Assembly: GCF_002210435.1 (NCBI RefSeq)
Contig: NZ_MZMV01000013.1
Location: forward strand, 1 to 64,000
Source of the DNA: Micromonospora wenchangensis
Lineage (GTDB): Bacteria; Actinomycetota; Actinomycetes; Mycobacteriales; Micromonosporaceae
DNA: 64,000 nt
Direction of reading: 5' to 3'
The notes beneath the pieces were generated by a model that did no database searches, was not told the origin of the DNA, and saw only the letters and a program-made list of their open reading frames with translations. Below, one piece after another: positions 24,981 to 33,805 of this stretch (positions are counted from its first letter, which is position 1; each line of letters opens with the position of its first letter). The translations under genes and the position numbers were made by a program.

Positions 24981-26438
24981 ATGCCGGAGCGCACCGACCT
25001 CGCCACCCTCATCGCCGACCACGGCGCGGTGATCGAGATGATCAACTCAGGTGAGGCCGGCCTGCCGGTGCTCACCTCGCTGCTCCGGGCGGCCCGCCCC
25101 ACGCTCGGCGCGGCCTGCGTGGCCTTCGTCGAGTTCGCCCCGACCGGCGGCCGGGTGATCGCCGCCAGCGGCTGCGCCGAGTGGACCATCGGCCGCCCGC
25201 TGCCCGCCTCCGACCCGGCCACCGTCTGCCTGCTCACCGGGCCCCGGGTCCGGCAGGCCCGGCTCGACCGGCTGGACGGTCCGCTCGCCGCGGAACTGGT
25301 CGACGACGGCCTGCGTCGCATGATCGTCGCCCGCGCCGAACTCAACGGGCTCACCGTCGGCACCCTGCACGCCCTCTACCCCGACGACGACGAGACCGAG
25401 GACCGCGTCCAGCACGCCCTCCTCGGCTACCTCGCCTCCTGCATCGCCCACATGTACGGCGACCAGAGCGGCCTGCCGGTGCACGGCGACGGCCCGGTCG
25501 TCGCCGCGCTCGCCGACGGCCTGGCCGTGGTCGACCGGGACGGCCGGGTCCGGCTGTGGAACCCGGCCGCCACCCAGGTCACCGGGCGCAGCGCCGGTGA
25601 CGCGATGAACCGGCCGCTGCCGTTCCCGCTCCCCGCGGCCGGCCAGGTGCTCGACCACCAGCTCCCGGACGGGCGGTGGCTGCGGGTCACCACCGGCGAG
25701 CTGGTCGGGCCGGGCACGCTGCGGGTGATCACCTTCCGGGACATCACCGACCAGCGACGCCGGGAGTCCGACCGCGACCTGTTCGTCGCGGTCACCAGCC
25801 ACGAGCTGCGCACCCCGGTCACCGTCATCAAGGGGTACGCCGACACCCTCACCGACCACTGGGAGTCGCTGACCGACCACGACCGGCGGCAGGCGGCCCG
25901 GGTGATCGGTCAACGGGCCAACGAACTGGCCCGGCTGGTCGACCGGCTGCTCACCTCGGCCACCGACGTACGCTCCGACGGCGAGCCGGCCGTCCCGTTC
26001 GACCTCGGTGAGGCGCTGCGCGCGGCGGTCCTGGACCTCCCCGGCGACCTGCGCCGACGCCTGTTCCTGCACGCGCCGGCAGACCTGCCCAAGGCCCTCG
26101 GGGACCGGCGCAGCCTGACCACCGTGCTGACCGAACTGTGCACCAACGCGGGCAAGTGGGCGCCGGCGGACTCCCCGATCGAGGTGTTCGCGTCGGCCGA
26201 CGGGCAGACCGTGTCGTTCCGGGTGACCGACCGGGGGGTGGGCATCCGGCCCGAGCACGTCGAACGCGCCTTCGACCGGTTCTGGCAGGGCGAGTCCGGC
26301 GACCGGCGGGCCTATCCGGGTGCCGGACTCGGCCTCTATCTCGTCCGCCGGATCGTTGAACAGCAGAATGGATGGGTATCCCTACGTCCACGCGACGGTG
26401 GCGGTACCGTCGCAGAGGTGCGGCTCCCCCGCGGGTGA
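24981..26438 (+). CDS. GAF/PAS-type sensor histidine kinase
   Basis: 485-residue cytoplasmic histidine kinase. An N-terminal GAF-like part (about 10-165) is followed by a PAS domain (about 170-270, ADGLAVVDRDGRVRLWNPAA) and then HisKA with the H box SHELRTPVTVIKGY. The ATPase has LTELCTNAGKWAP (N), VTDRGVGI (G1), FDRFWQGESGDRRAYPGAG (F/G2) and a normal end. No membrane helix is seen. ATG 24981 is chosen; an in-frame GTG at 24861 adds 40 Pro/Gly-rich residues and overlaps the GDPD stop. No response regulator is adjacent. The small ATPase gene downstream may share the transcript. Confidence 0.88.
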   Translation: MPERTDLATLIADHGAVIEMINSGEAGLPVLTSLLRAARPTLGAACVAFVEFAPTGGRVIAASGCAEWTIGRPLPASDPATVCLLTGPRVRQARLDRLDGPLAAELVDDGLRRMIVARAELNGLTVGTLHALYPDDDETEDRVQHALLGYLASCIAHMYGDQSGLPVHGDGPVVAALADGLAVVDRDGRVRLWNPAATQVTGRSAGDAMNRPLPFPLPAAGQVLDHQLPDGRWLRVTTGELVGPGTLRVITFRDITDQRRRESDRDLFVAVTSHELRTPVTVIKGYADTLTDHWESLTDHDRRQAARVIGQRANELARLVDRLLTSATDVRSDGEPAVPFDLGEALRAAVLDLPGDLRRRLFLHAPADLPKALGDRRSLTTVLTELCTNAGKWAPADSPIEVFASADGQTVSFRVTDRGVGIRPEHVERAFDRFWQGESGDRRAYPGAGLGLYLVRRIVEQQNGWVSLRPRDGGGTVAEVRLPRG

Positions 26439-26491
26439 GTCGCCGGTGGGCCGGACGACCCACCGCGGGCACGGGCCGAGAAGGAGCCGGG

Positions 26492-26938
26492 GTGTCGACG
26501 GGACGAGCCGAGCGTTCGTGGTGCGTGGTGGTCCCCCACCACGCCACCGGCGCGCGGCTGGCCCGGCACCGGCTCGCCGACGAACTCGCCGACCTGGTGC
26601 CCCCGCCGCTCCTCGCCGACCTGGTGGCCGTCCTGGCCGAACTGGTCGGCAACGCGGTCCGGCACGCCGACCCGCTGCCCGGCGGCGTGGTCCGGGTCGC
26701 CTGGCGGCTGCGTCCGACCCGGACCGGGCCTGGTGTGTCCGTCCGGGTGACCGACGGCGGCGCCGGGGCCGGCCCCCGGATGCGGGCCGCCGGCACCGAC
26801 GCCGTCGACGGCCGGGGCCTGCACATCGTCGCCGGGCTGGCCAGCCGCTGGGGGGTCGACCGGGACGGCCTGGGGCAGAGCGTCTGGGCCGAGTTCGACC
26901 CCGCCGACTGCCGACCGGACCTGGTCGCCGCCGGCTGA
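26492..26938 (+). CDS. Anti-sigma-type (GHKL) ATP-binding protein
   Basis: 148-residue HATPase_c domain of the RsbW/SpoIIAB class. The N box is LAELVGNAVRHADPL (about 50-64), followed by VTDGGAGAGPRM (G1) and GRGLHIVAGLASRWGV (G2). Such stand-alone ATPases usually phosphorylate an anti-anti-sigma factor or bind a sigma factor; neither partner is in the window. GTG 26492 has AAGGAG 5 nt upstream, better than the ATG at 26372, which lies inside the kinase gene. It follows the histidine kinase by 53 nt and could be co-regulated. Confidence 0.85.
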   Translation: MSTGRAERSWCVVVPHHATGARLARHRLADELADLVPPPLLADLVAVLAELVGNAVRHADPLPGGVVRVAWRLRPTRTGPGVSVRVTDGGAGAGPRMRAAGTDAVDGRGLHIVAGLASRWGVDRDGLGQSVWAEFDPADCRPDLVAAG

Positions 26939-26991
26939 CCGGGGCGGGTCCTTCCCCCACCGACGCCCGCCGGGCTCTAGGCTGTCTCGCC

Positions 26992-27873
26992 GTGAGCAAG
27001 CGTCGAAAGAACCAGCGCGCCGAGGCCGCTCCCCGCCGGGAGAAGATCCGGGACGTGTTCGTCCCCCGTCCGTTCGAGGGGCTGGCGGACGAGCCGGAGT
27101 GGATCGCCCTGCGCGAACTCGTACCGGCCGCCTCGGCACCGCTGCGGCTCACCCCGGACCTGGTCGAGGAGCACGGCGACCGCCCGGTCACGCTGGCGAC
27201 CGTGCTGCCGATGGCCGCCCCGGCGATGACCAAGCCGGACGGTCGGGTGTTCATCGGCCTCCAGCGGCACCAGCAGTCCGGCGACGTCTCCCGGGACCTG
27301 GCCGACGCGCTGCTCTGCGCGCTGCGGACCGAGCCGGGCGGGGCGGTGACGGTGCCGCCGCTGCCGGGCCCCGGCCCCCGCCTCCAGGACATCCTGGTGG
27401 ACGGCCCGCTGGAGATCACGATGCACGACGGTTTCGAGTTCTGGCTCGACCCGGGCGCGGCCGACGACCCGACCGTGCAGGCGTCCCTGGAGCGGGCGAA
27501 CGCGGCGATCTACCCGACCGTGAAGCTGGCCGCCGCGCGGGCCGCGTACTGGTGCCAGGTGCCGGAAAAGGCGCACGTGCGGTGGGTGCTCGGCGACGAC
27601 GAGGACGCCGCGCTGGACGCGCTCTCCCGGCTCTCCGCCGCCGGTGCGCTCACCCTCGGCGAGGGCACGAAGTTCGCCGGCATGTTCCGGGCGCACGGCC
27701 GGCTGGCACCCGTGTGGGACCTGCCGGAGGACGTCCCGGCCGCCGAGTGGGAGGAGCCGGTGGCCGCGTTCGCCAAGCGGTACGCCGACGCGCTGGCCGA
27801 GAAGGAGCCGTTGGACGCCGCCGGCCGTCGGGCCCGTCAGGGCCTGCTCGGCCGCCAGCTCACCCTCCGCTAG
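26992..27873 (+). CDS. DUF5926 family protein
   Basis: 293-residue conserved actinobacterial protein of the DUF5926 family, function unknown. A lysine/arginine-rich start (SKRRKNQRAEAAPRREKIRD) is followed by VPRPFEGLADEPEWIALREL, a central region with ILVDGPLEITMHDGFEFWLD, and a C-terminal helical part ending RRARQGLLGRQLTLR. No membrane segment or signal peptide. The basic N-terminus might bind nucleic acid, but this is speculation. TAGGCT (26978-26983) lies 8 nt before GTG 26992, so leaderless translation is likely. It is convergent with arcA, only 18 nt apart. Confidence 0.85.
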   Translation: MSKRRKNQRAEAAPRREKIRDVFVPRPFEGLADEPEWIALRELVPAASAPLRLTPDLVEEHGDRPVTLATVLPMAAPAMTKPDGRVFIGLQRHQQSGDVSRDLADALLCALRTEPGGAVTVPPLPGPGPRLQDILVDGPLEITMHDGFEFWLDPGAADDPTVQASLERANAAIYPTVKLAAARAAYWCQVPEKAHVRWVLGDDEDAALDALSRLSAAGALTLGEGTKFAGMFRAHGRLAPVWDLPEDVPAAEWEEPVAAFAKRYADALAEKEPLDAAGRRARQGLLGRQLTLR

Positions 27874-27891
27874 GCCGCCGGGCGGGGCGGT

Positions 27892-29109
27892 TCAGCCGGC
27901 CGGCGGACGCAGCGGCTCGCGGACCAGCGGGCAGGACATGCAGCGGGGGCCGCCCCGGCCGGAGCCCAGCTCCGAACCGGCGATCGGGATGACCTCGATG
28001 CCGGCGCGCTCCAGCTGGGCGTTGGTCTCGACGTTGCGTTCGTAGCCGACGCAGAGCCTCGGGGCCAGGGCGAGGGTGTTGTTGCCGTCGTCCCACTGCT
28101 CGCGTTCGGCGGTCACCGGGTCCAGGCCGGTGTCGATCACCCGGAGCTGGTCGAGGTCCATCGCGTCGGCCGCCGCGCGCAGGAACGGCGCGGGGCCGTC
28201 CACCCGGGGCTCGCCGTCCGGCCCGGCGATCACCGTGTACGCGGACAGCGTGCTGGCCACGTTGGGATACATCAGCACCGCGTCGACGTCGACCATGGTG
28301 CACACGGTGTCGAGGTGCATGGTGGCCCGTTCCTGGGCGATCGGCACCACCAGCATGGTGTGCGCCAGGCCGGCGGCGAAGACCTGCCGGGCCAGCCGTT
28401 CGGCGCCGGCCGGGGTGGTCCGCTCACCCACCCCGACGGCGAGCACGCCGGGGGCGAGCAGCAGCACGTCGCCGCCTTCGAGGTGTTCCAGGCCGGGATG
28501 GTAGACGGTCCTGGTGCCGACGAAGCGCGGGTGGTGCCGGTAGATCGCGTCGGTCAGCGTGGTCTCCCGGCGGCGGGCCGGCATGGCGAGGCTGGTGACC
28601 CCGACCCGGTCGCCGATCCACAGTGACGAGTCCCGGGTGAAGAGCAGGTTGGGCAGCGGGTCGATGACGAACTCGTGCCGGTCCATCATCGTCCAGACCA
28701 GACCGCCGGGGCGTTCGGCGCTGATCCGCACCTCCTCGTGGGCGAGGCCGGCGATGAGCACGTCGGCGAGCGCGGCGGGGTCGAGGTAGGCGAGGTGGTC
28801 GGCGACCCGGCGGCGCAGGGTGTCGCCCAGCCGGGGTGACGCGAGCACCTGCTCGGTGAGGTCGGCGCGGGCGTCGGCGACGGCGAGCGTCTCGGCGAGC
28901 AGGGTGGCGAGGTAGAGCACCTCCACGCCGCGTCCGCGCAGCTCGGCGGCGAAGGCGTCGTGCTCCTCCTGGGCCCGGCCGACCCATGGGATAGCGTCGA
29001 AGAGCAACGAGTCGTTGTTGCGGGGGGTGAGGCGGGCCAGTTCCGGACCCGGTCGGTGCAACAGCACCGTGCCGAGTCGACCGACCTCGCTGTCCACGTA
29101 GTGGGTCAC
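27892..29109 (-). CDS. arcA: Arginine deiminase
   Basis: 405-residue arginine deiminase, hydrolysing arginine to citrulline and ammonia in the cytoplasm. Conserved features are [20 protein letters not shown] (start), the substrate segment [37 protein letters not shown] with the catalytic His, and [17 protein letters not shown] with the catalytic Cys near the C-terminus. GTG 29109 is chosen because TACGCT (29116-29121, minus strand) lies 6 nt upstream and homologs begin near TLLHRPG; an upstream start at 29181 would add 24 residues. arcB and arcC are not adjacent. An ARG-box-like palindrome lies 45-71 nt upstream. Confidence 0.92.
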   Translation of the reverse strand: MTHYVDSEVGRLGTVLLHRPGPELARLTPRNNDSLLFDAIPWVGRAQEEHDAFAAELRGRGVEVLYLATLLAETLAVADARADLTEQVLASPRLGDTLRRRVADHLAYLDPAALADVLIAGLAHEEVRISAERPGGLVWTMMDRHEFVIDPLPNLLFTRDSSLWIGDRVGVTSLAMPARRRETTLTDAIYRHHPRFVGTRTVYHPGLEHLEGGDVLLLAPGVLAVGVGERTTPAGAERLARQVFAAGLAHTMLVVPIAQERATMHLDTVCTMVDVDAVLMYPNVASTLSAYTVIAGPDGEPRVDGPAPFLRAAADAMDLDQLRVIDTGLDPVTAEREQWDDGNNTLALAPRLCVGYERNVETNAQLERAGIEVIPIAGSELGSGRGGPRCMSCPLVREPLRPPAG

Positions 29110-29130
29110 CCCCGCAGCGTAGGACAGTGA

Positions 29131-29143
29131 TGAACGATGTTCA
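29131..29143. promoter_or_regulatory. Short palindrome in the arcA promoter
   Basis: TGAAC-GAT-GTTCA is a perfect 5-bp-arm palindrome about 22 to 34 nt upstream of the arcA start, around the expected -35 region. A regulator bound here would block arcA transcription. The protein is unknown. Confidence 0.35.
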
Positions 29144-29153
29144 GCGGAAGAAC

Positions 29154-29180
29154 TGCGGATGAATATGGCATTCATCCGCA
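29154..29180. promoter_or_regulatory. ARG-box-like palindrome between arcA and the NERD gene
   Basis: An 11-bp perfect inverted repeat around a 5-nt centre contains TGAAT-ATGGC-ATTCA. The arginine repressor box consensus has TGAAT and ATTCA arms with a 4-nt spacer, so the arms match fully and the spacer is one base longer. It lies 45-71 nt upstream of arcA, a position suited to activation or repression by ArgR. Confidence 0.5.
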
Positions 29181-29199
29181 CTCATTCCGGCGTTCCAAC

Positions 29200-29230
29200 T
29201 TGCCGTACCCCCACAGTGGCGACGTAGGGT
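29200..29230 (+). promoter_or_regulatory. Possible promoter of the NERD gene
   Basis: TTGCCG (29200-29205) and TAGGGT (29225-29230) are 19 nt apart, slightly long for the housekeeping sigma factor. The start would be near 29237, leaving a leader of about 37 nt with GGAGG before ATG 29274. Confidence 0.4.
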
Positions 29231-29273
29231 AGTGAGAACATAACTTTCGAGGGACCTTTTGCCGGAGGTCGCG

Positions 29274-30011
29274 ATGACTGTCTTTCCCGCTCGTCGAGCC
29301 GTACCCACCCGGGCACTGCCGCCCGTGACGGTGCCGCACCCCCGTCCCGACGGGTCCGCGGCTCTCGACCCGGCCCGTCCGACCCCCCTGGAGTGGGCAC
29401 GTCGACGCCGGGCCGAGCGGGGCGCCCGCCGGCTGGAGGCCGCCGGTGCGCGGGCGCTCGGTCAGCTCGACCACCTGGGCCCCGCCTGGCACGTCATCGA
29501 GTGGCCGCGTACCGACGTCTCCGACGTCCTGCGCGACCACGGTCAGGACGAACGCGCCGGGTTCCTCGCCATCGGCCCCAGCGGGCTGTTCGCGGTCAGC
29601 ATCGCCGACCACGGCCGGGCCCGCGTGCTGGTCGCCGGGGACGTGGTGCAGATCAACGGCAAGCGCCCGCCGTACGTGGCCGAGGCCCGGCGGGACGCCA
29701 AGCGGGCCAGCAAGGCGCTCACCGAGGCGGTCGGGCTGCCGATCCCGGTGACGCCGGTGCTGACCTTCGTCGGCTCCGGCGTCATCAGCGTCTACGGCCT
29801 GCCGAAGGACTGCATGATGGCGACCCACCGGGAGCTCGACCGGCTCCTCGTCGCCGGAGGCAACCGGATCAGCCCGGCCACCGCCGAGAAGCTGTCCCGG
29901 GTCGCCCAGGCCCCGCAGACCTGGCACAACGGCACGTACCGTCCCACCGGCGACTACCGGTGGTACGACGAGGGCCGAACGGCCGCTGACAAGCCGGCGG
30001 GTCGCCGGTAA
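29274..30011 (+). CDS. NERD (nuclease-related) domain protein
   Basis: 245-residue protein with a NERD-like domain (about 45-200): GAGALGQLDHL-type helix, then HVIEWPRTDVSDVL, FLAIGPSGLFAVSIADHGRA and a strand-rich part with ISVYGLPKDCMM. NERD domains belong to the restriction-endonuclease-like fold and occur in DNA-processing or signalling proteins; it is uncertain whether the catalytic residues are complete here. No membrane helix was found. GGAGG 6 nt upstream supports ATG 29274. It is divergent from arcA, sharing the intergenic operators. The role is unknown. Confidence 0.7.
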   Translation: MTVFPARRAVPTRALPPVTVPHPRPDGSAALDPARPTPLEWARRRRAERGARRLEAAGARALGQLDHLGPAWHVIEWPRTDVSDVLRDHGQDERAGFLAIGPSGLFAVSIADHGRARVLVAGDVVQINGKRPPYVAEARRDAKRASKALTEAVGLPIPVTPVLTFVGSGVISVYGLPKDCMMATHRELDRLLVAGGNRISPATAEKLSRVAQAPQTWHNGTYRPTGDYRWYDEGRTAADKPAGRR

Positions 30012-30186
30012 CGTCACCGGCGACGCCCCGCGGTACCGGTCCCCCCGACATGCCGGTCCGCGCCGTCGCCGGCCGCCCACCAGGGCACTTGATCCCTCCA
30101 CCGGCGGCCGGTGGCTCCCGCGCGGTCGGCGACCGTCACGAAGACCGGCTAGCGTGGACAGACCGTCGGTGTACCTAGGAGGCGCG

Positions 30187-30645
30187 GTGGCCCACGTCGA
30201 ACTCTCGCTCCCGGACGTGTTCGTGCCGGCGGCGCGGACGCCGACAGGGCCGGGGTGCGACAACGTCGGGAAGTGGTCGGCGAGCGTCTCGCACGCCGAG
30301 GAACCCTGCCTGCTGATCGACGCCGAAACCCTGGTGGTGGCCATCTCCGCCGCCGGCTGCGAACTGCTCTGCCTCGGTGCCCCCGAGGACGTGGTCGGCC
30401 TGCCGCTGCTCGAAGGGGGCCTGCGGCTGCTCGACTTCACCGCCGCCCGGCACGAGCTGCCCGAGCAGGAGACCGACAAGATCCCCCCGCTGCTCGCCCT
30501 GCACTCCGGTCGACTCGCCCGGGGTCTGCTGCGGGTGCAGCCCGCCGGCGACGCCAGCACCTACGCCACCGTCGACGCCGTCTCCACCCCGATGCTCACC
30601 GGCGGCTCGGTCACCGGTTCACTCACCTTCTTCTCCCCGATCTGA
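30187..30645 (+). CDS. PAS-like small protein
   Basis: 152-residue protein of one compact domain. The layout (ASVSHAEEPCLLIDAETLVVAIS, then GLPLLEGGLRLLDF, and a C-terminal strand pair with VSTPMLTGGSVTGSLTFF, quoted in part) resembles a PAS sensor fold, but no ligand-binding residue can be named. No output domain is attached, so it may be a partner of a separate kinase. AGGAGG 4 nt before GTG 30187 decides the start. TAGCGT (30150-30155) is a likely -10. Orphan; function unknown. Confidence 0.65.
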   Translation: MAHVELSLPDVFVPAARTPTGPGCDNVGKWSASVSHAEEPCLLIDAETLVVAISAAGCELLCLGAPEDVVGLPLLEGGLRLLDFTAARHELPEQETDKIPPLLALHSGRLARGLLRVQPAGDASTYATVDAVSTPMLTGGSVTGSLTFFSPI

Positions 30646-30837
30646 CCGCACCCGCACCCGCGCCGGTCTGCCCCGCGCCGGGCGGCGGCGTCGGGCGTCG
30701 CGGCGGCCTTCACCGGGCGGGCGGTTTTTCCTACGATGGGTTCACCCCACCGGCCACACGACCGGCCCCCTCCCACGGTCCGTGACGGCCGCCCCCGTCG
30801 CGACGCCCCCGCGCCCGAATCCCCCGAGGACCGGCCC

Positions 30838-31389
30838 GTGCCGCCTGACCCCGCCCACCGCCCCCCGTACCGGCGGCCGGTCGCCGCCCGCCTCGCCGTG
30901 GCCCTGCTCGCCGTGTCGCCGTTCACCGGCTGCGCCGCCCCGCCCGAACGCCAGCTACCCGCCCCGGTCGTCCCGTCCACGCCGGCCGTGACCCTGCCGC
31001 CGCCGACGTCGCCCCCCGTCCTGCCGGTGACCCCCACCCTGCCGCCGACGTCGACGCTGCCGACCCCCACCGTCGCGGCGGTCGCGACGGCCTGCGCCGG
31101 CCGTCCCCCGGCCGACCGGGTGATCGGGTTGCTCCGCGGGAACGTGCTACCCCGCGACGTGCCGGTGCGGGCCGTCGACGGGCCGCTCTGCGCCGACGGC
31201 TGGCAGTACACCGTGCTGTCGGTCAGCGGGCACGAGGAACTCCAGGCGGTCAGCCGGGGGACGCCGGACGCCCTGCGGCTGGTCACCGCCGGTACCGACG
31301 TCTGCTCGATCGAGGTGAAGGCCGTCGCGCCGCCCGCCATCCGGACGTTGGCCTGCGACACCGGGGCCGGGCTGCCACCGGGTGCGTAG
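30838..31389 (+). CDS. Putative lipoprotein
   Basis: 183-residue predicted lipoprotein. A basic n-region and a short hydrophobic stretch (ARLAVALLAVSPFTGC) end in a lipobox-like FTGC with Cys32. A Pro/Thr-rich linker (about 38-80) follows, then a small C-terminal domain with two or more cysteines (TACAGRPP, PLCADGWQY, TDVCSIEV, TLACD). It would be anchored outside the membrane. GTG 30838 is chosen for the signal peptide; the frame stays open to an ATG at 30736. It ends 10 nt before pheA. Function unknown. Confidence 0.6.
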   Translation: MPPDPAHRPPYRRPVAARLAVALLAVSPFTGCAAPPERQLPAPVVPSTPAVTLPPPTSPPVLPVTPTLPPTSTLPTPTVAAVATACAGRPPADRVIGLLRGNVLPRDVPVRAVDGPLCADGWQYTVLSVSGHEELQAVSRGTPDALRLVTAGTDVCSIEVKAVAPPAIRTLACDTGAGLPPGA

Positions 31390-31399
31390 GCTGGGCGAC

Positions 31400-32356
31400 A
31401 TGCCCGGAACACCGCCGACCCGCTACGTCTACCTCGGCCCGGAGGGCACCTTCGCCGAGCAGGCGTTGCGTACCGTCCCGGCCGCCGAGCGCGGCAGCCG
31501 CACGCCCGCCCGCAGCGTCGGCGAGGCGCTGGAGAGCGTACGGGCCGGTGAGGCGGACGCGGCGCTGGTGCCGATGGAGAACTCGATCGGCGGTGCGGTC
31601 GGGGTGACCCTGGACGAGCTGGCCGAGGGGGACCCGCTGGTGATCACCCGGGAGGTGATCCTGCCGGTGGAGTTCGTGCTCGGTGCCCGCCCCGGCACCG
31701 ACCCCGCCGGGGTACGCAGCGTGGCCGCCCACCCGCAGGCGTCCACCCAGTGCCGCAACTGGCTGCGCGCGCACCTGCCCGACGCCACCGTGGTCGACGT
31801 GCTGTCCAACGGCGCGGCGGCGGCCGGCGCGGCCAACGGCGAGTACGACGCGGCGATCTGCGCCCCGATCGGGGCGGCCCGGCACCGGCTGACCCTGCTC
31901 GCCGACAAGATCGCCGACCATCCGGACGCGGTGACCCGGTTCGCCCTGCTGTCCCGCCCCGGCCCGCCCCCGCCGCCCACCGGCGACGACCTCACCTCGC
32001 TGGCCGTCTACATCGCGCACGACCGGGTGGGCGCGCTGCTGTCGGTGCTGATGGAGCTGGCCGTGCGGGGGGTCAACCTGACCCGGATCGAGTCCCGCCC
32101 CACCGGGGAGGCGCTGGGCCGGTACGTCTTCTTCCTCGACTGCACCGGTCACGTCGCGGACGTCCGGCTCGGCGAGGCGTTGCAGGGGCTGCGGCGGGTC
32201 TGTGCCGAGGTGCGCTTCCTCGGGTCGTACCCCCGGCACCGGTGGGCCGACGCGGCGGGTGACCGGCCGGTGCCCGCGCCGGCCGGGCTCTCGGACACCG
32301 ACTACACCGACGCGGCGGCCTGGCTGGCCCGGCTGCGCTCCGGCGAGCTGAGCTGA
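31400..32356 (+). CDS. pheA: Prephenate dehydratase
   Basis: 318-residue monofunctional prephenate dehydratase, converting prephenate to phenylpyruvate in phenylalanine synthesis. The periplasmic-binding-like catalytic part starts YVYLGPEGTFAEQAL and includes PMENSIGGAVG, HPQASTQCRNWL and the catalytic VTRFALLSR with its TRF triad. The C-terminal ACT domain (about 200-285) has GALLSVLMELAVRGVNLTRIESRP, the Phe-binding regulatory segment. No chorismate mutase domain is fused. TAGGCT at 31387-31392 lies 7 nt before ATG 31400, so it is likely leaderless. pheA lies within a few hundred kb of oriC in Streptomyces, which fits the parS and DnaA signals here. Confidence 0.95.
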   Translation: MPGTPPTRYVYLGPEGTFAEQALRTVPAAERGSRTPARSVGEALESVRAGEADAALVPMENSIGGAVGVTLDELAEGDPLVITREVILPVEFVLGARPGTDPAGVRSVAAHPQASTQCRNWLRAHLPDATVVDVLSNGAAAAGAANGEYDAAICAPIGAARHRLTLLADKIADHPDAVTRFALLSRPGPPPPPTGDDLTSLAVYIAHDRVGALLSVLMELAVRGVNLTRIESRPTGEALGRYVFFLDCTGHVADVRLGEALQGLRRVCAEVRFLGSYPRHRWADAAGDRPVPAPAGLSDTDYTDAAAWLARLRSGELS

Positions 32357-32476
32357 GCCCACGCCACCGTCCGCGCGGCAGCGGGGCACGGGTGCGGACC
32401 GCACCGATCGGCCCGACGGTCGCGCAGACGAACGGGGGCGGCCCCGGCCGGGACCGCCCCCACGTTTCGCCGAAGG

Positions 32477-33196
32477 TCAGCTCAGCAGGCCGCCGAGCAG
32501 ACCCTGTTGCTGCTGCTGGCCGCCGCTGCCCTGGACCGGCGGCTCCTCCGACGGCTGGACCACGACGAAGCCCTGGCCGGCGAAGCTCATGGTGAACGCC
32601 TCACCGGTGCTGCGGCCGAGCAGGGTGCCCAGGCCGAGCTGCTCGGCCCGGTGGTAGCCGGTCTGGAGGTTGGCCGACCAGCACACCGCCGCCTGCGGGT
32701 CGACGTAGGTGGGCGCGTCGACGTTGAGCACGACCGGGGTGCCCTTGGTGGTGATGGCGATCCGGCCGTAGCCGCTGAACACGCAGTTGAACAGGCCCGA
32801 CGAGGCCATTCCCGCGCCGCCGACCATCTTGATGTCGTACGACAGGGTGGAGTCGAAGGCCAGCACGCTGGACCCGTTGATCGACAGCGCGTCGCCCGGC
32901 TCCAGGTCGATGATGTGCACGTCCTTGGCCAGCTCGGCCAGGAAGACGTCGCCGTGGCCGCTGAGCTTCATCAACGGCACGCCCTCGCCGGTGAGCCGCT
33001 GCTTGATGAACTTGCCGATGCCGCCCGAGCCCAACGCCTGGAACTGCACCTGCCCCTGGTAGGCGACCATCGACCCGACCCGGGCCATCGCCTCACCGTT
33101 GAGTTCGATCTTCAACATCTTGGAGTTCTGCAGCCGCATGCCGGGCTGGGCGGACTCCTTCTCCAGGTTCTCCGCGGAGAACAGCGCGCTGCGCAT
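32477..33196 (-). CDS. AIM24 family protein
   Basis: 239-residue beta-rich AIM24-type protein (formerly DUF124) with no known enzymatic role. Typical segments are FIKQRLTGEGVPLMKLSGHG, VFLAELAKDVHIIDLEPGD and CVFSGYGRIAITTKGTPVVL. The C-terminal 25 residues are Gln/Gly-rich (GSGGQQQQQGLLGGLLS). AGGAGG about 8 nt before ATG 33196 fixes the start; the frame remains open upstream but lacks family sequence. No membrane helix. Orthologs in other bacteria are thought to be membrane-associated. Confidence 0.88.
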   Translation of the reverse strand: MRSALFSAENLEKESAQPGMRLQNSKMLKIELNGEAMARVGSMVAYQGQVQFQALGSGGIGKFIKQRLTGEGVPLMKLSGHGDVFLAELAKDVHIIDLEPGDALSINGSSVLAFDSTLSYDIKMVGGAGMASSGLFNCVFSGYGRIAITTKGTPVVLNVDAPTYVDPQAAVCWSANLQTGYHRAEQLGLGTLLGRSTGEAFTMSFAGQGFVVVQPSEEPPVQGSGGQQQQQGLLGGLLS

Positions 33197-33347
33197 TGGG
33201 TCTTCCTCCTGATTGGGGGTGTGCTCACCACACGGTAGGCAGCCCCCGCAAGCCGCCGCATCGGCCGAGCGGCGCGCCGGCCCGGCTCCGCGCACGGAAC
33301 CGGTCAGGAACACGCAGACGACCGGCCGCAGGGGGCGGGCGGCGGGC

Positions 33348-33707
33348 TCAGCCCCAGCCCAACGCGTGCAGCCGCTCGTCGTCGATGCCGAAGTGGTGGG
33401 CGATCTCGTGCACCACGGTCACCGCCACCTCGTCGACCACGTCGTCCTCGGTGGTGCAGATCCGCAGGATCGGCCGGCGGTAGATGAAGATCCGGTCGGG
33501 CAGCACACCCGAGTAGTTCCAGCCGCGTTCGGTCAGCGCGTGCCCCTCGTAGAGGCCGAGCAGGTCCTCGCCGGGCGGTGGGTCGTCCTCGACCAGGATG
33601 ACCACGTTGCTCATCAGCCGGAGCAACTCCTCGGGCACCTCGTCGAGGGCCTCGCCGACCAGCTCCTCGAAGCGTTCACGGCTCATCTCCACGGGCACCC
33701 CACCCAT
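33348..33707 (-). CDS. Zincin-like metallopeptidase family protein
   Basis: 119-residue member of the small zinc metallopeptidase family (formerly DUF1025). The motif VVHEIAHHFGIDDERL carries HExxH plus the third ligand Asp, as in minimal zincins. The N-terminal half has MSRERFEELVGEALDEVPEEL, usual for the family. Proteolytic activity has not been shown for most members. Start at ATG 33707 or ATG 33686; no ribosome site decides. It lies downstream of osmC, from which a 42-nt palindrome separates it. Confidence 0.85.
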   Translation of the reverse strand: MGGVPVEMSRERFEELVGEALDEVPEELLRLMSNVVILVEDDPPPGEDLLGLYEGHALTERGWNYSGVLPDRIFIYRRPILRICTTEDDVVDEVAVTVVHEIAHHFGIDDERLHALGWG

Positions 33708-33758
33708 TGTGCCCGACCTGCCGCCCGCCCACCGGTCCCGCCGGAGCACCGCCCGTAC

Positions 33759-33800
33759 CCCGTCCGCCGTCCGGCCCGCGCGGGCCGGACGGCGGACGGG
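33759..33800. terminator. Terminator, 42-nt perfect palindrome
   Basis: Arms 33759-33779 and 33780-33800 are perfect complements with no loop base left over, 6 nt after the leftward osmC stop. In RNA the hairpin would open a small loop at the GCGC centre. It ends osmC transcription before the metallopeptidase gene. Confidence 0.85.
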
Positions 33801-33805
33801 ACGGA

